Origin: Sipunculus nudus | Lineage: Eukaryota; Annelida; Sipuncula; Golfingiida; Sipunculidae | Direction of reading: 5' to 3' | Assembly (NCBI GenBank): GCA_026874595.1 | Contig: CM049318.1 | Span: forward strand, 48,464,456 to 48,528,455 | DNA: 64,000 nucleotides | Shown: one piece after another, positions 11,804 through 23,823 of the stretch | Position numbering within the stretch: the first letter of the stretch is position 1 | Layout: each line of letters opens with the position of its first letter | Notes under the pieces: model-generated | Database searches by the model: none | What the model saw: only the letters and a program-made list of their open reading frames with translations | Told to the model about the DNA's origin: nothing | Made by a program: the position numbers and the translations under genes

Positions 11804-11998
11804 TCAGAACTGCTCCAAGCCCCTGTGTGAGGCGTCAACTTCTAATACAAAAGGGAGGGAGAAATCCGCAAATCCCAGAAGTGGAGAGGTTGTGAGGCTT
11901 CTCTTAAGACTCATGAAAGCCTGTTCGTCCTCTGGCATCCAACTGTCCTCCAAGGGCAGCCGTCTCTGCTTGTGTTTGCCATCTGCCTTGGAAACCAT
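11804..11998 (-). pseudogene. Gypsy RT connection / RNase H start
   Basis: The motif DEQAFMSLKRSLTTSPLLGF followed by PFVLEVDASHRGLE is the start of gypsy RNase H (T.ASP.L.....PF.L.TDAS). The frame is shifted relative to both the RT (12123-13013) and the rest of RNase H (10770-11681), so at least two frameshifts separate it from its neighbours. Confidence 0.88.
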
Positions 11999-12122
11999 CT
12001 TGCCAACTAATTCATGAAGTGGTGCCTACATAAAAGAATAATCCTTCACAAACCTTCTATAATAGCCAGTGAATCCAAGGAACCGCCGTAGATCCCTCAA
12101 TGTCCTTGGAACGGGCCACTTT

Positions 12123-13013
12123 TCAACAGCTGACCTTTTCCTGGTCTGTACCTATACCTTCTGCGGATATGATGTGTCCTAAGTACTTAACTTCCTTGTG
12201 CAAGAACTCAGGCTGTAGTTTCAGGGCGTGAGCCTTCAGTTTGGAGAAAACAACGTCTAGACGGGAAATGTGCCCTTCTATGGTTGATGAATACACGATT
12301 ACATCATCCATGTAGACCATGAGGATACGCAGAATATCGTCACGAAACAATGAAGTCATCATTTTCTTAAATGTTGCAGGGGCATTAGTGAGACCGTAAG
12401 GCATCCTCACATACTCCCATAGACCGAATGGAGTAGTGAATGCGGTCTTATGCCGGTCATTAGGTGCTACCTCCACTTGATGGTACGCTGCAGCGAGGTC
12501 CAGAGTGCTAAAGTATCTGGCATTGCCCAAGGTATCAAGAGTCTCTTCTATTCTCGGAAGAGGAAATACATGCCTTCTAATCTTCTGGTTAAGCCGACGG
12601 TAGTCGACACACATACGAATGGTGCCATTCTTCTTCCTCACTACTACGATAGGAGAGGCATAGTTCGAAGTACTCTCAGTTATAATGCCTTTCTTGCACA
12701 AAACGTTAATGTGGTCTCGCATCTCATTCCACAGCTGAGGTGGTAACCTTCTGTAAGGCTGGTTGACTGGTTCCTCATCCTCAGTACGAATGGTATGTTC
12801 TATTAAATCAGTCTTACCAAGCTCATCAACTTCTTGCATGAAAACACCCTTGTGCTTATGGAACAGTTCTAACAGCTGTGATCTCTCCCCAGAACTTAGC
12901 TCTACGTGGGAAATGTCAATACCTCTCAACAAGTCCTTGTCCCCAAGAGTTTCTGAACACATCTGAGTTGGGACACCTTCAATCCTTGACACAATGGCTT
13001 CCTGCTCCATCAC
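12123..13013 (-). pseudogene. Gypsy reverse transcriptase
   Basis: Most of a Ty3/gypsy RT palm and fingers is present. PYRRLPPQ leads in, then IVVVRKKNGTIRMCVDYRRL, FSTLDLAAAYHQVEV with the first catalytic Asp, TPFGLWEYVRMPYGLTNAP, and YMDD (12303-12314) with the other two Asp. VKYLGHIISAEGI is the thumb-side motif. The frame ends shortly after that at a stop or shift before the connection domain. It is the best preserved part of the element. Confidence 0.95.
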
Positions 13014-13327
13014 ACGAATTTGGATACGGTCATTCTGTACGTCTGCACTTGAGTGGATGATCCCTATTCGAGCTCCTGGGCGAAGTACGACTTCCTTTCC
13101 CCAAAGTTTGCAACTTGGATACAGAACCGCTGCTTGTCAGAGTTTACTAAAGTTGGAGCTACTTGCATCCCTTGAGGTAACCCTGTACTTACTGGTTCAA
13201 CAATTGCGTTTGGCCCACACCTTGGACCCGTGGCCTGTACTATACATGCACTCCTCGATGGTACCATTATCTCGTTAAGTCCAGCTACCCTAACAAAACC
13301 ACTCTGTCTTGACTCTTTTAGATCCGC

Positions 13328-13648
13328 TTATTGCTCTGCAGTAACCAAACATCTGTACTTTGGCAAATGTGCCAAAACATTGGTACCCAGAATCCCTGGC
13401 TCCTTCCTTTTGTGACTCATGGTCTCAGGCACAGACCTCAGTATCAGAACACCAATATCTTTAACTTTAACACCTTCCACCTCAATGTCCATATGGGCAA
13501 CACCTGAATAGGGTATTTCCAACCCGTTTGCTGCAGTAAGCTTCAACCAATTACCGACTTCTGACAACTTGTCAGGATTACTACCTAAGATGTCTTTGTA
13601 GACGTTCTCATCCAATGTAGTCACCATGGATCCATAGCGAGCAGACAA
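13328..13648 (-). pseudogene. Gypsy aspartic protease remnant
   Basis: The frame picks up just after the expected active-site loop (GSMVTTLDENVY) and ends in GILGTNVLAHLPKY, matching the I(L/I)G.(D/N).L flap-side signature of retrotransposon proteases. The catalytic Asp-Thr/Ser-Gly is not intact: a small deletion and frame change fall exactly there, at the overlap with the upstream frame near 13630. Confidence 0.8.
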
Positions 13649-13872
13649 TCTATTTCGCTCCCAGTAAACTTGACTCTCACGACTGGCCTACTTCCAACTG
13701 TGTTCCTGAGAAATCCCTCAGACTCCACATTAGTGCTCGACATACTTGCTTCCTGCGATTTTGTATCGGTTTCTGGTTGCTGATCGTCTGTGTCCTTTCT
13801 TGCACTGCTCTTATATCTGAGAGGACACCTTCTAACAAAATGATCTGGGCTGTTGCATAAATGACATGTCAA
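13621..13872 (-). pseudogene. Gag zinc knuckle and protease lead-in
   Basis: Residues 3-16 contain CHLCNSPDHFVRRC, a CX2CX4HX4C CCHC knuckle that binds RNA in nucleocapsid. Further on, VRVKFTGSEIDCLLAM is the lead-in strand of the aspartic protease and ends in a premature stop at the active site. The frame differs from upstream gag and from the protease fragment. Confidence 0.88.
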
Positions 13873-14063
13873 TGGAAGCCTCTTTGCTCTCTAAAAGTTC
13901 CTTCCTGTTTTACGGTACTACGCTTCCATGTCCCACCACTAGCAGCTGGTGCATCTGTCAACTTCAAAGTCAGTTGTGTAACCTGGGACTGCAAATCATT
14001 CATAAGTTTCTGCTGTTCCTGCATAAGCTTTTGCTGTTCTAAATATCTGTCCTCTTGTTTCCG

Positions 14064-14324
14064 TTACTGATCAACAACACTCCTCAACAGTTTTGTTACC
14101 TCTGACAATTCTGTCTTATGTTCATCAGATTCACATTCCACTGCCCTGGCTGAAGCTCTATACCTCCTCCTGCCCTCTCCAGACAATGAAAATGCCTCAT
14201 CTCTAACCTCTCTGAATGTCTTTGTATCATCAGCTTTTACCATCTTATGCAGGTCACGGTAAATGTCATCGTCCCAGACGCTATCAATAAAGTGGTTACG
14301 CAAGAGCTTATCTCCATTTGGCAA
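14064..14324 (-). pseudogene. Gag capsid, C-terminal part
   Basis: LPNGDKLLRNHFIDSVWDDD followed by IYRDLHKMVKAD and FREVRDEAF matches the capsid C-terminal half of gypsy gag (L...F..GL.D..LR..L). An acidic and then Gln/Leu-rich stretch follows before the CCHC region. It is in the same frame as the two upstream gag pieces, which are separated from it by nonsense codons. Confidence 0.8.
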
Positions 14325-14366
14325 AGCATCCTTATCAATCGCTAAAATCCAATCCTGTAACTCCAG

Positions 14367-14609
14367 TTAGGCATGTGAGAAATCTCGAAGTGACTCCCTT
14401 TCCTTTTGCCGTCGGCTGAACAACAATGATACTAATCTACCGCTCGTGGACTTCTCACCAAACGCCTTCTCTAACAACTTGAAAACTTCCTTAGGGTTTT
14501 CATGCTTTTCTGACTCGGCATATCGTATCTCCTTTCTAGCTGACCCATCCAGAGAAGACAAAAGGAACTCGCCTGCCGCCTTACCAGTTAGTCCTTGAGA
14601 TTCCAACAA
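14367..14609 (-). pseudogene. Gag capsid, middle part
   Basis: LTGKAAGEFLLSSLDGSARK, then FKLLEKAFGEKSTSGRLVSL and RQKERESLRDFSHA, are capsid helices of gypsy gag. The pattern (A...L...L.G.A......, F..L...F)...(R.Q...E.L..F) is seen across the family. The frame begins right after a TGA (14613-14615) and ends in a TAA. Confidence 0.82.
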
Positions 14610-14612
14610 TAA

Positions 14613-14753
14613 TCATGCCTCTCTTATCCAGCCTTCCAGTTCTGCTGGGTCGCCTGCATACCTCTGCAATTTTCGGTTACTATATACAACTCTTGCTTTG
14701 TTACCTTCAAGTAACTCAAGTCGCCTTCGTAAATTATCAATCTCATCTGCCAT
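14613..14753 (-). pseudogene. Gag N-terminus
   Basis: The first ATG after the leader opens a 46-codon frame beginning MADEIDNLRRRLELLEG, a short coiled-coil-like segment, and ending DPAELEGWIREA at TGA. Reading continues in the same phase in the next gag piece, so the TGA is a nonsense change within gag. Confidence 0.75.
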
Positions 14754-15456
14754 GTTGTTGCTTACACAATACCCTGCGTCAGGACTACTAATACTGGTTT
14801 CTCAAAATGTCAAAGTGCAAAAGTGGACCAACAGCAGAAACAGTTGAATCCCTAACAATGTACACTTACCGTAAATCATTGGTTAGTGGGACACACGGTA
14901 CCAAATTGCTATCGTCAAATTTCCTCTCATGGACATCAGTTCAACATATAAATATACAATTGTCAAAAATGTGTACACATAGAAACATGAGCAAACTTTC
15001 CTATCACGACCATGAAACTTATATAAAAATAAAACAGTAACCAACTTCTGCTCAAACCTGGCAGAATACTTAATTATGCACTTATAGTACAGTAAATCAT
15101 GACAGGTTGTTAGTCAGCTACACAGCTGACAAAAAGACAATAGACAAATGTTCAACAAATAATCTCAAAGAATATTCTCATAGCTAGCCCAATCAAATAA
15201 AACAATGTCAAACGATTTCACTAAGCAGCAGCTATCAACATTAATGATTCATTGAATGATATCCTCTATATGTGTACCCTACATGCACTGGTTCAACATG
15301 TCGGGCATGTTATGTCACACCCCAACAGAATCTCATATGCAAGCAAAATGAATGTGAGACCAGTCATATTAAAAAAATACCCAATGCATTACACATACTG
15401 GTAACTGTGACAGATAAAGCATCCGCAGATATTATGTACTAGACAATATTAACTCA

Positions 15457-15536
15457 TCAAATATCAGTGTCACATATGGCAAGTCACATATATCAATATG
15501 GAATCAAATATCAGTGTCACATATGGCAAGTCACAT
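15457..15536. repeat. 33-bp direct repeat in the retrotransposon leader
   Basis: 15457-15489 and 15504-15536 are essentially identical (TCAAATATCAGTGTCACATA...), with a 47-bp period. They lie in the roughly 1-kb untranslated region between primer site and gag. Confidence 0.85.
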
Positions 15537-15826
15537 TCAATATGAAGTCAAAAGTATAAATTCAACATGGAAGAAAATACATTAAATCTTTGTACACATA
15601 CCTATTCAATCGCATTAATGCACATATGTAGCATTTAGTGTACACCAAACATATCAGAACCTCAATAACAGTAATACAGTTTACCTTGATGATCAAGTTA
15701 CGACTCTGTGTTTCAAACCATCTGTCCACTACTCAACAGTATGTGATGGCGAATGTCCCAAAATCCAACCACCGTTTTCTCCTACCCTCAGCAAAGTCCA
15801 AAGTTACCTGACATCACTGGCACCTA

Positions 15827-15843
15827 CCCCACTCCTGGTACCA
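15827..15843 (-). promoter_or_regulatory. Primer binding site for tRNA-Leu(UAA)
   Basis: On the minus strand TGGTACCAGGAGTGGGG begins 4 bases inside the 5' LTR. Its complement CCCCACTCCTGGTACCA is the 3' end expected of a metazoan tRNA-Leu(UAA), including the added CCA. Identity of the tRNA is from memory of conserved tRNA ends. Confidence 0.85.
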
Positions 15844-15847
15844 ATCT

Positions 15848-17264
15848 TGTGACCGAGTTCTGACTGAGTAGGAGTGGCAGGGTGGGTACGTAAGGTGGTA
15901 AGTAACCAATACAAATGCTGTGGTGTTCAACTCTTTTAATGTCTTGACCAAAGTGTTTCAGACATGACGAAGCACATGTCAGTGGCACAGATACAATACA
16001 CACAAAAAAAAAACGGTGGCTGACATATCTGAAAAGACATTAAGTTAAATACTTACTAAGTGTCAGCACATATCAGAAATACATAGCACAAAATAGAAAG
16101 AAAATGTTTACAAGATTAATAACAATAAACAGACATATGTCAAAATGATTACAATACATCTGACGATATAATGAACGTTTCAAAATGTTTACATTACAAG
16201 TGACAATAAACAAATACTTGTTGACATGTGTCCTCTGTTACTTCAGTTGAAAGTTCAATATTTATATATTAATGAAAATATCAACTTCTATTCATATCAA
16301 CTTGTATCAACAGTTTACAAAATATCCGAGATTCAAATAGCTTATACCCAAATAAGTCAACATTCATAAATACACTAAACATAATACATCATCATCATAA
16401 TAATCACTAGGCAATATCTGAGATTATGCTCTATAACCCAAAGGTAAACACGTACACATGGACCACTGCTCCTGAATCCATGGACCTCTCTCTGACCATC
16501 ACAAACTTCTGGACCATCCAGGGCTCACACTGCAACCCATCACAACCCTCTGTGCTCCTATCTGGTGCCATAAAACCCTAGAACAATTCCTTGAAATGTC
16601 AGGAATGCATCTCTACATATTACTGGTATGAGCCATAAAATAAATACTGCCGTCAAGAACCACACCACTTGATTCCTAAATACATGATTAACTCCAGGAA
16701 TTAATATAAAATTCCTACTAATAAAAGGGAAAGTCCTCGGCAGATTACCATATATAGTAGAGATTTAAGCACACAGATTAAACAACCCTGACATGTCTTT
16801 ACATTTATCTGCTTCTGACACAAGCAAAAAAAACTCTACAGCGACAATTCCTAGTGTTTTCCAGCCAAAATATGCTGTTACCCACAAAATACAAGACACT
16901 GTTACCCAGTCGAAATACACAATAACTATTCAGATGTCCGTTAATACCATTTACTGGACTGCACCTAACGCGTTTCCGGAACATGAGGCTTTTACATCAA
17001 ACGTTCAGAATCGACGATTACATAAAAAATCAGCAATGTCAAGTCCTGTGCTTCCAGTAGCTTAATTCCTGAACTTTCATAGTACAATTCTTTTAAAACA
17101 AGCTTTAGTTTTACTTACAAAACCAGAAAACTTGCACCTCGGCTTCAGCAAATCTCTGCGCGCTCACATCGTGTTAGCCAATACCTTAAACTTTCCATAA
17201 AAAGTTTACCGTAAGTATAAAAAAAAAATGTAATATGGGGCTACCGCTAGGTGGCTCTGCCACA
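15848..17264 (-). repeat. 5' LTR of the gypsy element (intact copy)
   Basis: 1417 bp, TGTGACCG...GCCACA on the plus strand, followed by the CAAT target duplication. It shows the pre-insertion state of the A-run (16004-16013) where the other LTR received the Helitron-like element. It also keeps a 54-bp segment (16518-16571), bounded by CCAT repeats, that is missing from the other LTR. Confidence 0.93.
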
Positions 17265-17636
17265 CAATTATCAACTTAAGAATTTTTAAGCGTCAATAAC
17301 TAAACAAGTTTTGAGAGGCTTGATCATGTTTGGGAAAACTCGTGCTTCATTAAACACTGGTACCTTGTCATAACTGCACTATCAAGCACTGTGATAACCG
17401 TGTCATTAAAGCTTTACTTACGCAGAATATTATAATTAGAATATGGAGAGAATGTAGGGATCCCGGGTCTACATGTAAAAATTTTGTATGAATTGATTAT
17501 CAAAATGATCGACCCAAGCAATAATTTGCACATCATTATATTAAACTAGCATTCTTTGGACTTGACTCTTGTATTTTCCAGTTAGTGTAAGTAAAGTTGG
17601 TAAATTAAATTAATTAAATTTCAGGTGAATAATTCA

Positions 17637-17654
17637 TACACACACACCCACACC

Positions 17655-17738
<84 letters not shown>
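17637..17738. repeat. (CA)n-(TA)n compound microsatellite
   Basis: An interrupted CA/CCA stretch passes into about 45 bases of pure TA. Confidence 0.98.
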
Positions 17739-17740
<2 letters not shown>

Positions 17741-20700
17741 CCATACAGGTTACAATTGAACGAAGGTCCGGAAGAGCATTATGTATTATGCCTGAAATTT
17801 AATTTACATTCACCCTGCAAATCTAACCTCATTTGTGATAACAACAAATGATAAAATGCTCAGCTATATTTTTCTGTAAGCACATTTGTCTCGTCAAAAG
17901 AATAAGAAATAAATAGTGTCATTATTTATATTAGTTTTCTACTCTGTAACATATGGGCATTACCGTGGAAATGAATGTGATTGCATGCATGAAAACATGT
18001 ATTTATTAGCTGAAATATGATTATTGAAATGGGTTCGGTTTTTGATGCAACATACTGGAAATATCAATGGATGTGCCTTTGTTTGGCTGGCAGACCTGAC
18101 ATGTGATGCAATCATCGAAAAGGTGAAGCGAACACACTTTTATCTTGAATTGAATTGATATAATTCTGTTCTTACGTTCCACTAAAAAAAAATGGATGAA
18201 GTTCTTCTAATATTTGAGTCTGGTGACCCAGAATGTGGGGGAGGTATGCAGTCTCTTAGTCTTTTCTAGTTTCATTTATAACCCCACTAGTGACATGTTA
18301 TTTCTTAGAGTCACTGAATCATGCACTGGTGTGTGACGTAAAATCACCTAACATGGCATAGACCAAAGATTAAGACTAACATCAGGAATCGGGTGGCGAC
18401 AGGGACCTGAGGTCGATAATACACATCTAATACTTATAAAAGGAATTTGGTCCACTTTTGTCGTCAACCACGTTGCGTGTGACACACTGCTATACCTTAT
18501 TTTAAAGGTTATTGTTCCTGCAGTGACCTCGCCGATGCGACAATAAATAATGGAATGACTGAAATGCGTGCGTCGGCGCTAGTTATCAACAACACATGGA
18601 CAGATTAAGGGAAATACCGATGGTGCATATGAATAAACCCTGCTGTCATTGAAGAATTTTAGCATGTTTGGCCTGACATTTGACCCTGCTACTGACGCAC
18701 TTGCAGGGTCAGTAAATGTGATCAAAATTTGACTCTCGATTTCTGGGCACTCATTTCTTATGTTTCTTATGTCAGCATGCAATAAAGGCCGGGGGATTTA
18801 AGACCAATGTTTGCGACCTGGACCACCCTTTACCCGACCTGGGACCTTTTTAAGGTTTTGAAACCCTTATAAAAGTAGGTTGAGGCGGCTGAAAAAAAGG
18901 GGGGGGGGTAGGATCCGCATATGCATATTCAAATTTCATTCTAAACAGCTTCCTTGCCTTAAAACATACATTTTATTCACATTTATTATTCACAATAATA
19001 ATTTATGTACATTAAAGATTTTCGGAAATCTGAATCTGCCCGCGTCCCATTCCGGTTCGCAAATGTGAATACCATCAATGAGCAGGTCTTCAAGCTAGAC
19101 ATACTGATGCATGCATTTCTTGCCAAGAGCACAGCGCAAGAAAATAAACGTAAAAATATATGCACATATCTTATTGAAACAATATTCCACTGAAAATCTT
19201 TATTTTATTTTAAATTTCAGAATAAAAAAATGAGAAAAAATTCATCATCTCATAAAAAAAACATCTCCCCCCAATCCTGATTAGAAGCCCGATTACCGCA
19301 GCTAGTGCACTATAATTGAAACCCTAAATAACTAAAGAAATATTAAAACTGAAGTTCTGTTTAGAAAATATTTTAAACATATAATGCATGTCGGTGACTA
19401 AGGTTCTGCAAGTATGTTGTGCCACCTCGCCTCCTTTACCTCGCGGCTGCACTGTTATAATGTATCCTGTATTTCATATGCATGTATGTTGCATCACACA
19501 TCTTACGATTAAATTTCTTCTGAATGATGAACTAAAAATGGCAATTCTTGTTAATGGTTATTGTAAAATAATGGTAATGGTAAATCTTGATAGCTTATAA
19601 CTACTGTTTATTTCTATATATTTCTCTTCTGAAACGCTTCTGAAGTAATCAGATGAAAGCCGGTTTAGGGTCGTAACCGTTACAGGTGCGCCAAAAGGCG
19701 TGCCCGCATCAAGCCAAGGTTTTATAGCTCCAAAGTACAAACATATCTATAAATTGTTCCATGGAAATAAAGCAATTTGGGACTGATCATTGATTGAAGA
19801 GACCGGGACGCTCCTGACAAAATATTGGCGCATCAAATGGGAATTAGAAGTTTTCGAATGGTGGTGATCTGTGTCAAATATAGAAGATTTGTATGATTTT
19901 GATTTTTTTGTTTACGTCATTTTCGTATCATTCTGTGAATAGATATTGTGTCATTATATTATTATTTGATCAGAGAGAAAACTAAGAGTTAGTTGTCAAC
20001 ACAGTGTTTACAAAATTGACTGGTTTTGGAGATAGAGGTAATTATCAAAGACTGGTACGTCAGCCAAATTTGTACCCCCAATCTCAAGCAGTCCGAAATT
20101 TGCGGTTAGGTTACGGATGGGTCAACGGGGACTTCCTTCCCCACCCCCTCACACTCCCTTATTTATACCTTATCTAACCTACACTCTAATGTCTAAATAA
20201 AATATCAGTAACCAAAGCTCGGGGGGGGGGGGGGGGGGAGGGGAGTTAAGGTTTTGTGGGGTTTCCCTTTTTGCTTTGTAGGATTTTTTTGTGATTTTCA
20301 TCCAAAATTTAAATAGTCTTGAAGCAGTTTGGATAGAATATAAGAGGGAGATTTCTCGCTTCAGAAACCAACCACAAGTAAAAACTTTTGCCCCTTTACA
20401 TACTTTGGACCCGCCAGTTTTGTGTCGCAGAAACAATTTACTTTTCTTTTGCAAAATGACATTACCTAAATTGTCTAGAATAAAAAATCGTTGTAAAATA
20501 ATACTGATAAGGTGCAAATTATAATAAATGTATATTAATTAAAAGTGAAAAACACGGTCATGGTTGAGACGAAACTTTAGTGCAAACTCCAATTCTTATA
20601 TTTTTCATTGGTATTTTTATTGGGGAAATTTTTCTTTTCCTATATTGTGAATTCTAGGCATGTGTTTAAATTTACCCAAGTATTCCTCAATAACAGTTAT

Positions 20701-21235
20701 AATATTCGAAATGCTATTCCTTTCTTTTAAACTAAGGTAAAGACGCCACGGAATATACAACATTTGTCAATGGACGGAGACACGAATCCCTTCGTGCTTT
20801 TTTCTCAGAGTATTGAGGCTGTGGCTTCCAGGGGGGGGGGGGGGTGGACATTGGAGGAAGCATTAATATTTTATCTGTTAAAAACAGCATTCGAGCTCTT
20901 TTATTGTTATGTCTGAATATATTTGTGCTTTGTCCTCTTACCATTTACTGTTTTCTGCTCAGGTGTCGATCCCTGCCCCTATCAGTATACTTTATATGCT
21001 GTTGTACGATAGTACAAACTAAACAATTATTTAGTGATTAAAATTAGGGATAAGTGTACTTGCATCAAAAAAAAAATTCTTTCATGATATGTGACGCCAT
21101 GCAATTATTAAAAACCATATAACTCATGGGAGAGGAGATTTTTCCTATTTGTAATAAAGGGGGAGGGGGAGGTATATTTTGAGCAGCAAACAAGGCCCAT
21201 GCACAGTGTTGCACATAAACATTTCATTCTATAAA
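17739..21235. other. No gene recognised
   Basis: AT-rich sequence with G runs at 18899, 20221 and 20830 and a dispersed repeat at 18790. Frames at 18579-18782, 19388-19600, 20179-20517 and 20844-21041 have no recognisable domain and several run through homopolymers. Confidence 0.5.
18790..18875 (+). repeat. Dispersed repeat, copy 1
   Basis: The block GACCAATGTTTGCGACCTGG ... GACCTTTTTAAGGTTTTG resembles a second copy near 59545-59615 in the same orientation (GATCAATTTTTGCGGCCTAG ... GGACTTTTTTAGGTTTGG). The family is unknown to me. Confidence 0.5.
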
Positions 21236-21470
21236 GAAAAATATTCTGACAAGAAATATTATCTGAAGAGTCAGTAAGAATTTTATTTCTTAAAATGGTC
21301 AAGAAAATATTTCTTCTTACAAGATAATATATCCTGTCAGAAGTAAGATAAATCATCTTGACATGAGCATGTAGGCTATAAATTTAAAAAAATTATTTTG
21401 AAGATTTCTTGTCAGAAGAAAATTTTCTTTGGACAAGATAATTTATCTTAACAAGAAATATTTTTGGAAG
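21236..21470. repeat. AT-rich dyad-dense element (possible MITE)
   Basis: The words CAAGAAATATT, AAGATAATTTATCTT, TCTTGTCAGAAG and their reverse complements recur many times in 230 bp, giving several overlapping hairpins. No target duplication was resolved. Confidence 0.45.
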
Positions 21471-22202
21471 TGAACTAAAAAAGAATCAAAGCAAACTAAT
21501 TTGGCGCAATATTTATGAAAAAAGACTATGCTAGGGGATGGGACGCCCTTCAATTTTCTCTTGTTATGATATCATAGAGAGAGATGAAATAAGAATACAA
21601 AAGTAATAAACAACATTGAAACCTGTGACGCAAAACGATACTCCATTATACTCGATGTTTTCCTCGAATGTCTTTGCTACATTTAAAGTTGATGTTACTC
21701 ACTCTTGTTTATTTTGAATAACCAGTAACCTGAATTACTCTCCCCCTGTGTTGCGCTTACTATATTTATACAGCTCAACAGCTGTATAATTGGGGGGAAT
21801 CTTCACGTGTAATAAAAAGCTTATTTTCTTATATGTTTATGCATCGTTGGTAGATACATTTTTATCGATAATAAATATTATTAAATCGATGCTGTTGGTA
21901 TTACTGATTGTCCTGTCACTTAGTCTGCTTTAAAAGTTATTTATGACGCGACAATACGTTTATAGTTCCTACTTCTGCAATCATAAACATGTCCATGCAT
22001 ATTCATAAATGGTATACTGTGATTCATGCACGGTAATACAATTTCATTATGTCAAAATTAATCAAGAGTGTATTTCCCCAGGATATAACGGGATGAAGAA
22101 AAGTTCCATTTAAAATTTTATATTTAAGGGTTAAGCCTGCAAAACCCACCTCTGGATTTCGCCGCCTCATACAAGACACAGTTCTAGAAGAATTAGTTAC
22201 TG

Positions 22203-22442
22203 CTACATATCGGATAAATACCTAAAGACACCCACAGTGCAAATATCCATATGGATGACGATTTCTTGAAATGGCAGATACAACAAAGTTCGTTTTGGGA
22301 CCTCATTCAAGGCGGGTTGGCGCGGAACGGGTTGCGAATTCGCAGCTCTCCTCAGAGATTTACCAATCTCCGTATTAAGCGGGACCCCAAACATGTCCTC
22401 CAATGTCAACAGTCTTATTTCTTTCTGATCTCTTATTGTCAT
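22203..22442 (-). other. Unassigned open frame, possible exon
   Basis: A 79-codon frame of balanced composition contains LLTLEDMFGVPLNTEIGK and PVPRQPALNEVPKRTLLYLP. It has no low-complexity or repeat character and an in-frame stop lies just upstream. A rival plus-strand frame (22251-22604) overlaps. No family recognised and no convincing splice sites. Confidence 0.2.
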
Positions 22443-23550
22443 TCAATGGGCTTTCTGCAGTTATCTATATACAGAGCTTCCACTGCTGACCTACCTCTTG
22501 TCAACTGGGCAAAACTTGCACACCACTTCATGCTAAATGTCTCTTTTTTAACTAGTGCCTGGATTGCCTATATATTTACTTTGACTACTATCATTTCGGA
22601 CTGATTTTTTGTTGTATCATCTAGTTGGTCGACCTATAGTTCCAAGTTGTTTTATTGATGTCCAAGATTATTGGTCCGAAGAAGCGGATTAAGGTTGGGA
22701 TGACCGGGGGCCCCAAAATAAGCTAAAACCTTTTTTAAAAATAATTTCACGCCTTAATTAGGTCAGAGGGTTGCATAATGTCAGCAATGTCAAAGTGATG
22801 TGTGTTAACTAGACCTTCAGTACTGAGATCTCATTTGATGCTACAGTGTTAAAAACACTTCCTTTGTATTTTAATTGTAGATCTTCTAATGCTCAGATAA
22901 TGATATTAATTCATAAAAATGAAAGGACCCTACCCCATTCCATAACATTTTATATTATTCTATATTCAGAAAGACATTGTTTGGCCAAAAGGATAAGTTT
23001 TACTTCTTCCTCACTGCAGTTTATATATTAAAAAATACAAGAAACCTGGAGAGTGCTTAAACTGAACTACGGTTTACCCAACTGTCAAATAAGAACAAAA
23101 TTAAAAAGAGATGGTGTTTGTTAAGAGGGGAACCATGCAAGAAGTGTGCGCCCTGTACCGTTTTCTGCCCTTGACAATTTCTTTTTACCAGTAACAGGGT
23201 CCTCGGGGGTACATGCCCGAGCTAGAATTCTTACTGGGACCACTTAAACCAGAAGCCAGAACAAGGGGGACCCGTCGGCCCAAAATGAAAGAAACCAGTC
23301 AAGACAACAATAGTTTATTAAACTTACAGTGAACAGTTATCCTAGTTCTCTCTTCGGTCTAACAACAGCCACAATCCTCTTAGTCCTCGAAATCTTGTAC
23401 AATGTACGCCGCAAGCTCTCTGTAGCACTAAATTGGGGGAGCAAATATACAATCAGTACCTATCTTAATGGTATATTCCACATACTAAAGAAGGCAATAT
23501 TTTTTATGGGGATTGAGAAAAAATAGGGTATAGTTTTTTTCTGGAGGTTA

Positions 23551-23823
23551 TTATTTAAATATATAAAAAAATATTTCAAAAGATAAGGTACTACTGCTTA
23601 TAATCTTGCATCTGTTGCGAACCTGTGTTTCGTTTGACCTGAAAGCTGCAATTTCACCATAGAAGACGATGTGAGTCATAGGAAAATGACGATATTTAAA
23701 CCTGTGCCAAAGGCTGTGAAAAGCGACACCTTGCAGCAAATGAGGTAACTGTCTAGTCATTATAAAACACAAGCTACCAATTAGCGTCATTATCACGATA
23801 CGATAAGATAAGATGAGTTTCAT
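23551..23823 (-). other. Unassigned open frame with N-terminal hydrophobic segment
   Basis: A stop codon lies directly before the ATG. The 90-codon frame begins MKLILSYRIVIMTLIGSLCF, a signal-anchor-like segment, followed by a basic stem with an N-glycosylation sequon (NET). This looks like the first exon of a type II membrane protein, but the only candidate donor (CAG/GTTCGC, minus strand) is weak and no later exon was found. Confidence 0.2.

Larger units (their letters stand above)
5956..17264 (-). mobile_element. Full-length degenerate Ty3/gypsy LTR retrotransposon
   Basis: The element is bounded by LTRs that start TGTGACCG and end GCCACA on the plus strand, inside a 4-bp target duplication CAAT (5952-5955 and 17265-17268). 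On the minus strand the order is LTR, tRNA-Leu primer site, gag, CCHC knuckle, aspartic protease, RT, RNase H, HHCC/DDE integrase, polypurine tract, LTR. Integrase after RNase H defines the Ty3/gypsy order. No envelope-like frame is seen after integrase. Stops and frameshifts interrupt gag, protease and pol, so it cannot encode its own proteins. Removing the nested 2.2-kb insertion leaves about 9.1 kb. Confidence 0.95.

Noticed and set aside
10271-13415. Plus-strand frames opposite the gypsy pol region
   Set aside because: Shadows of the minus-strand polyprotein, which carries all the conserved motifs.
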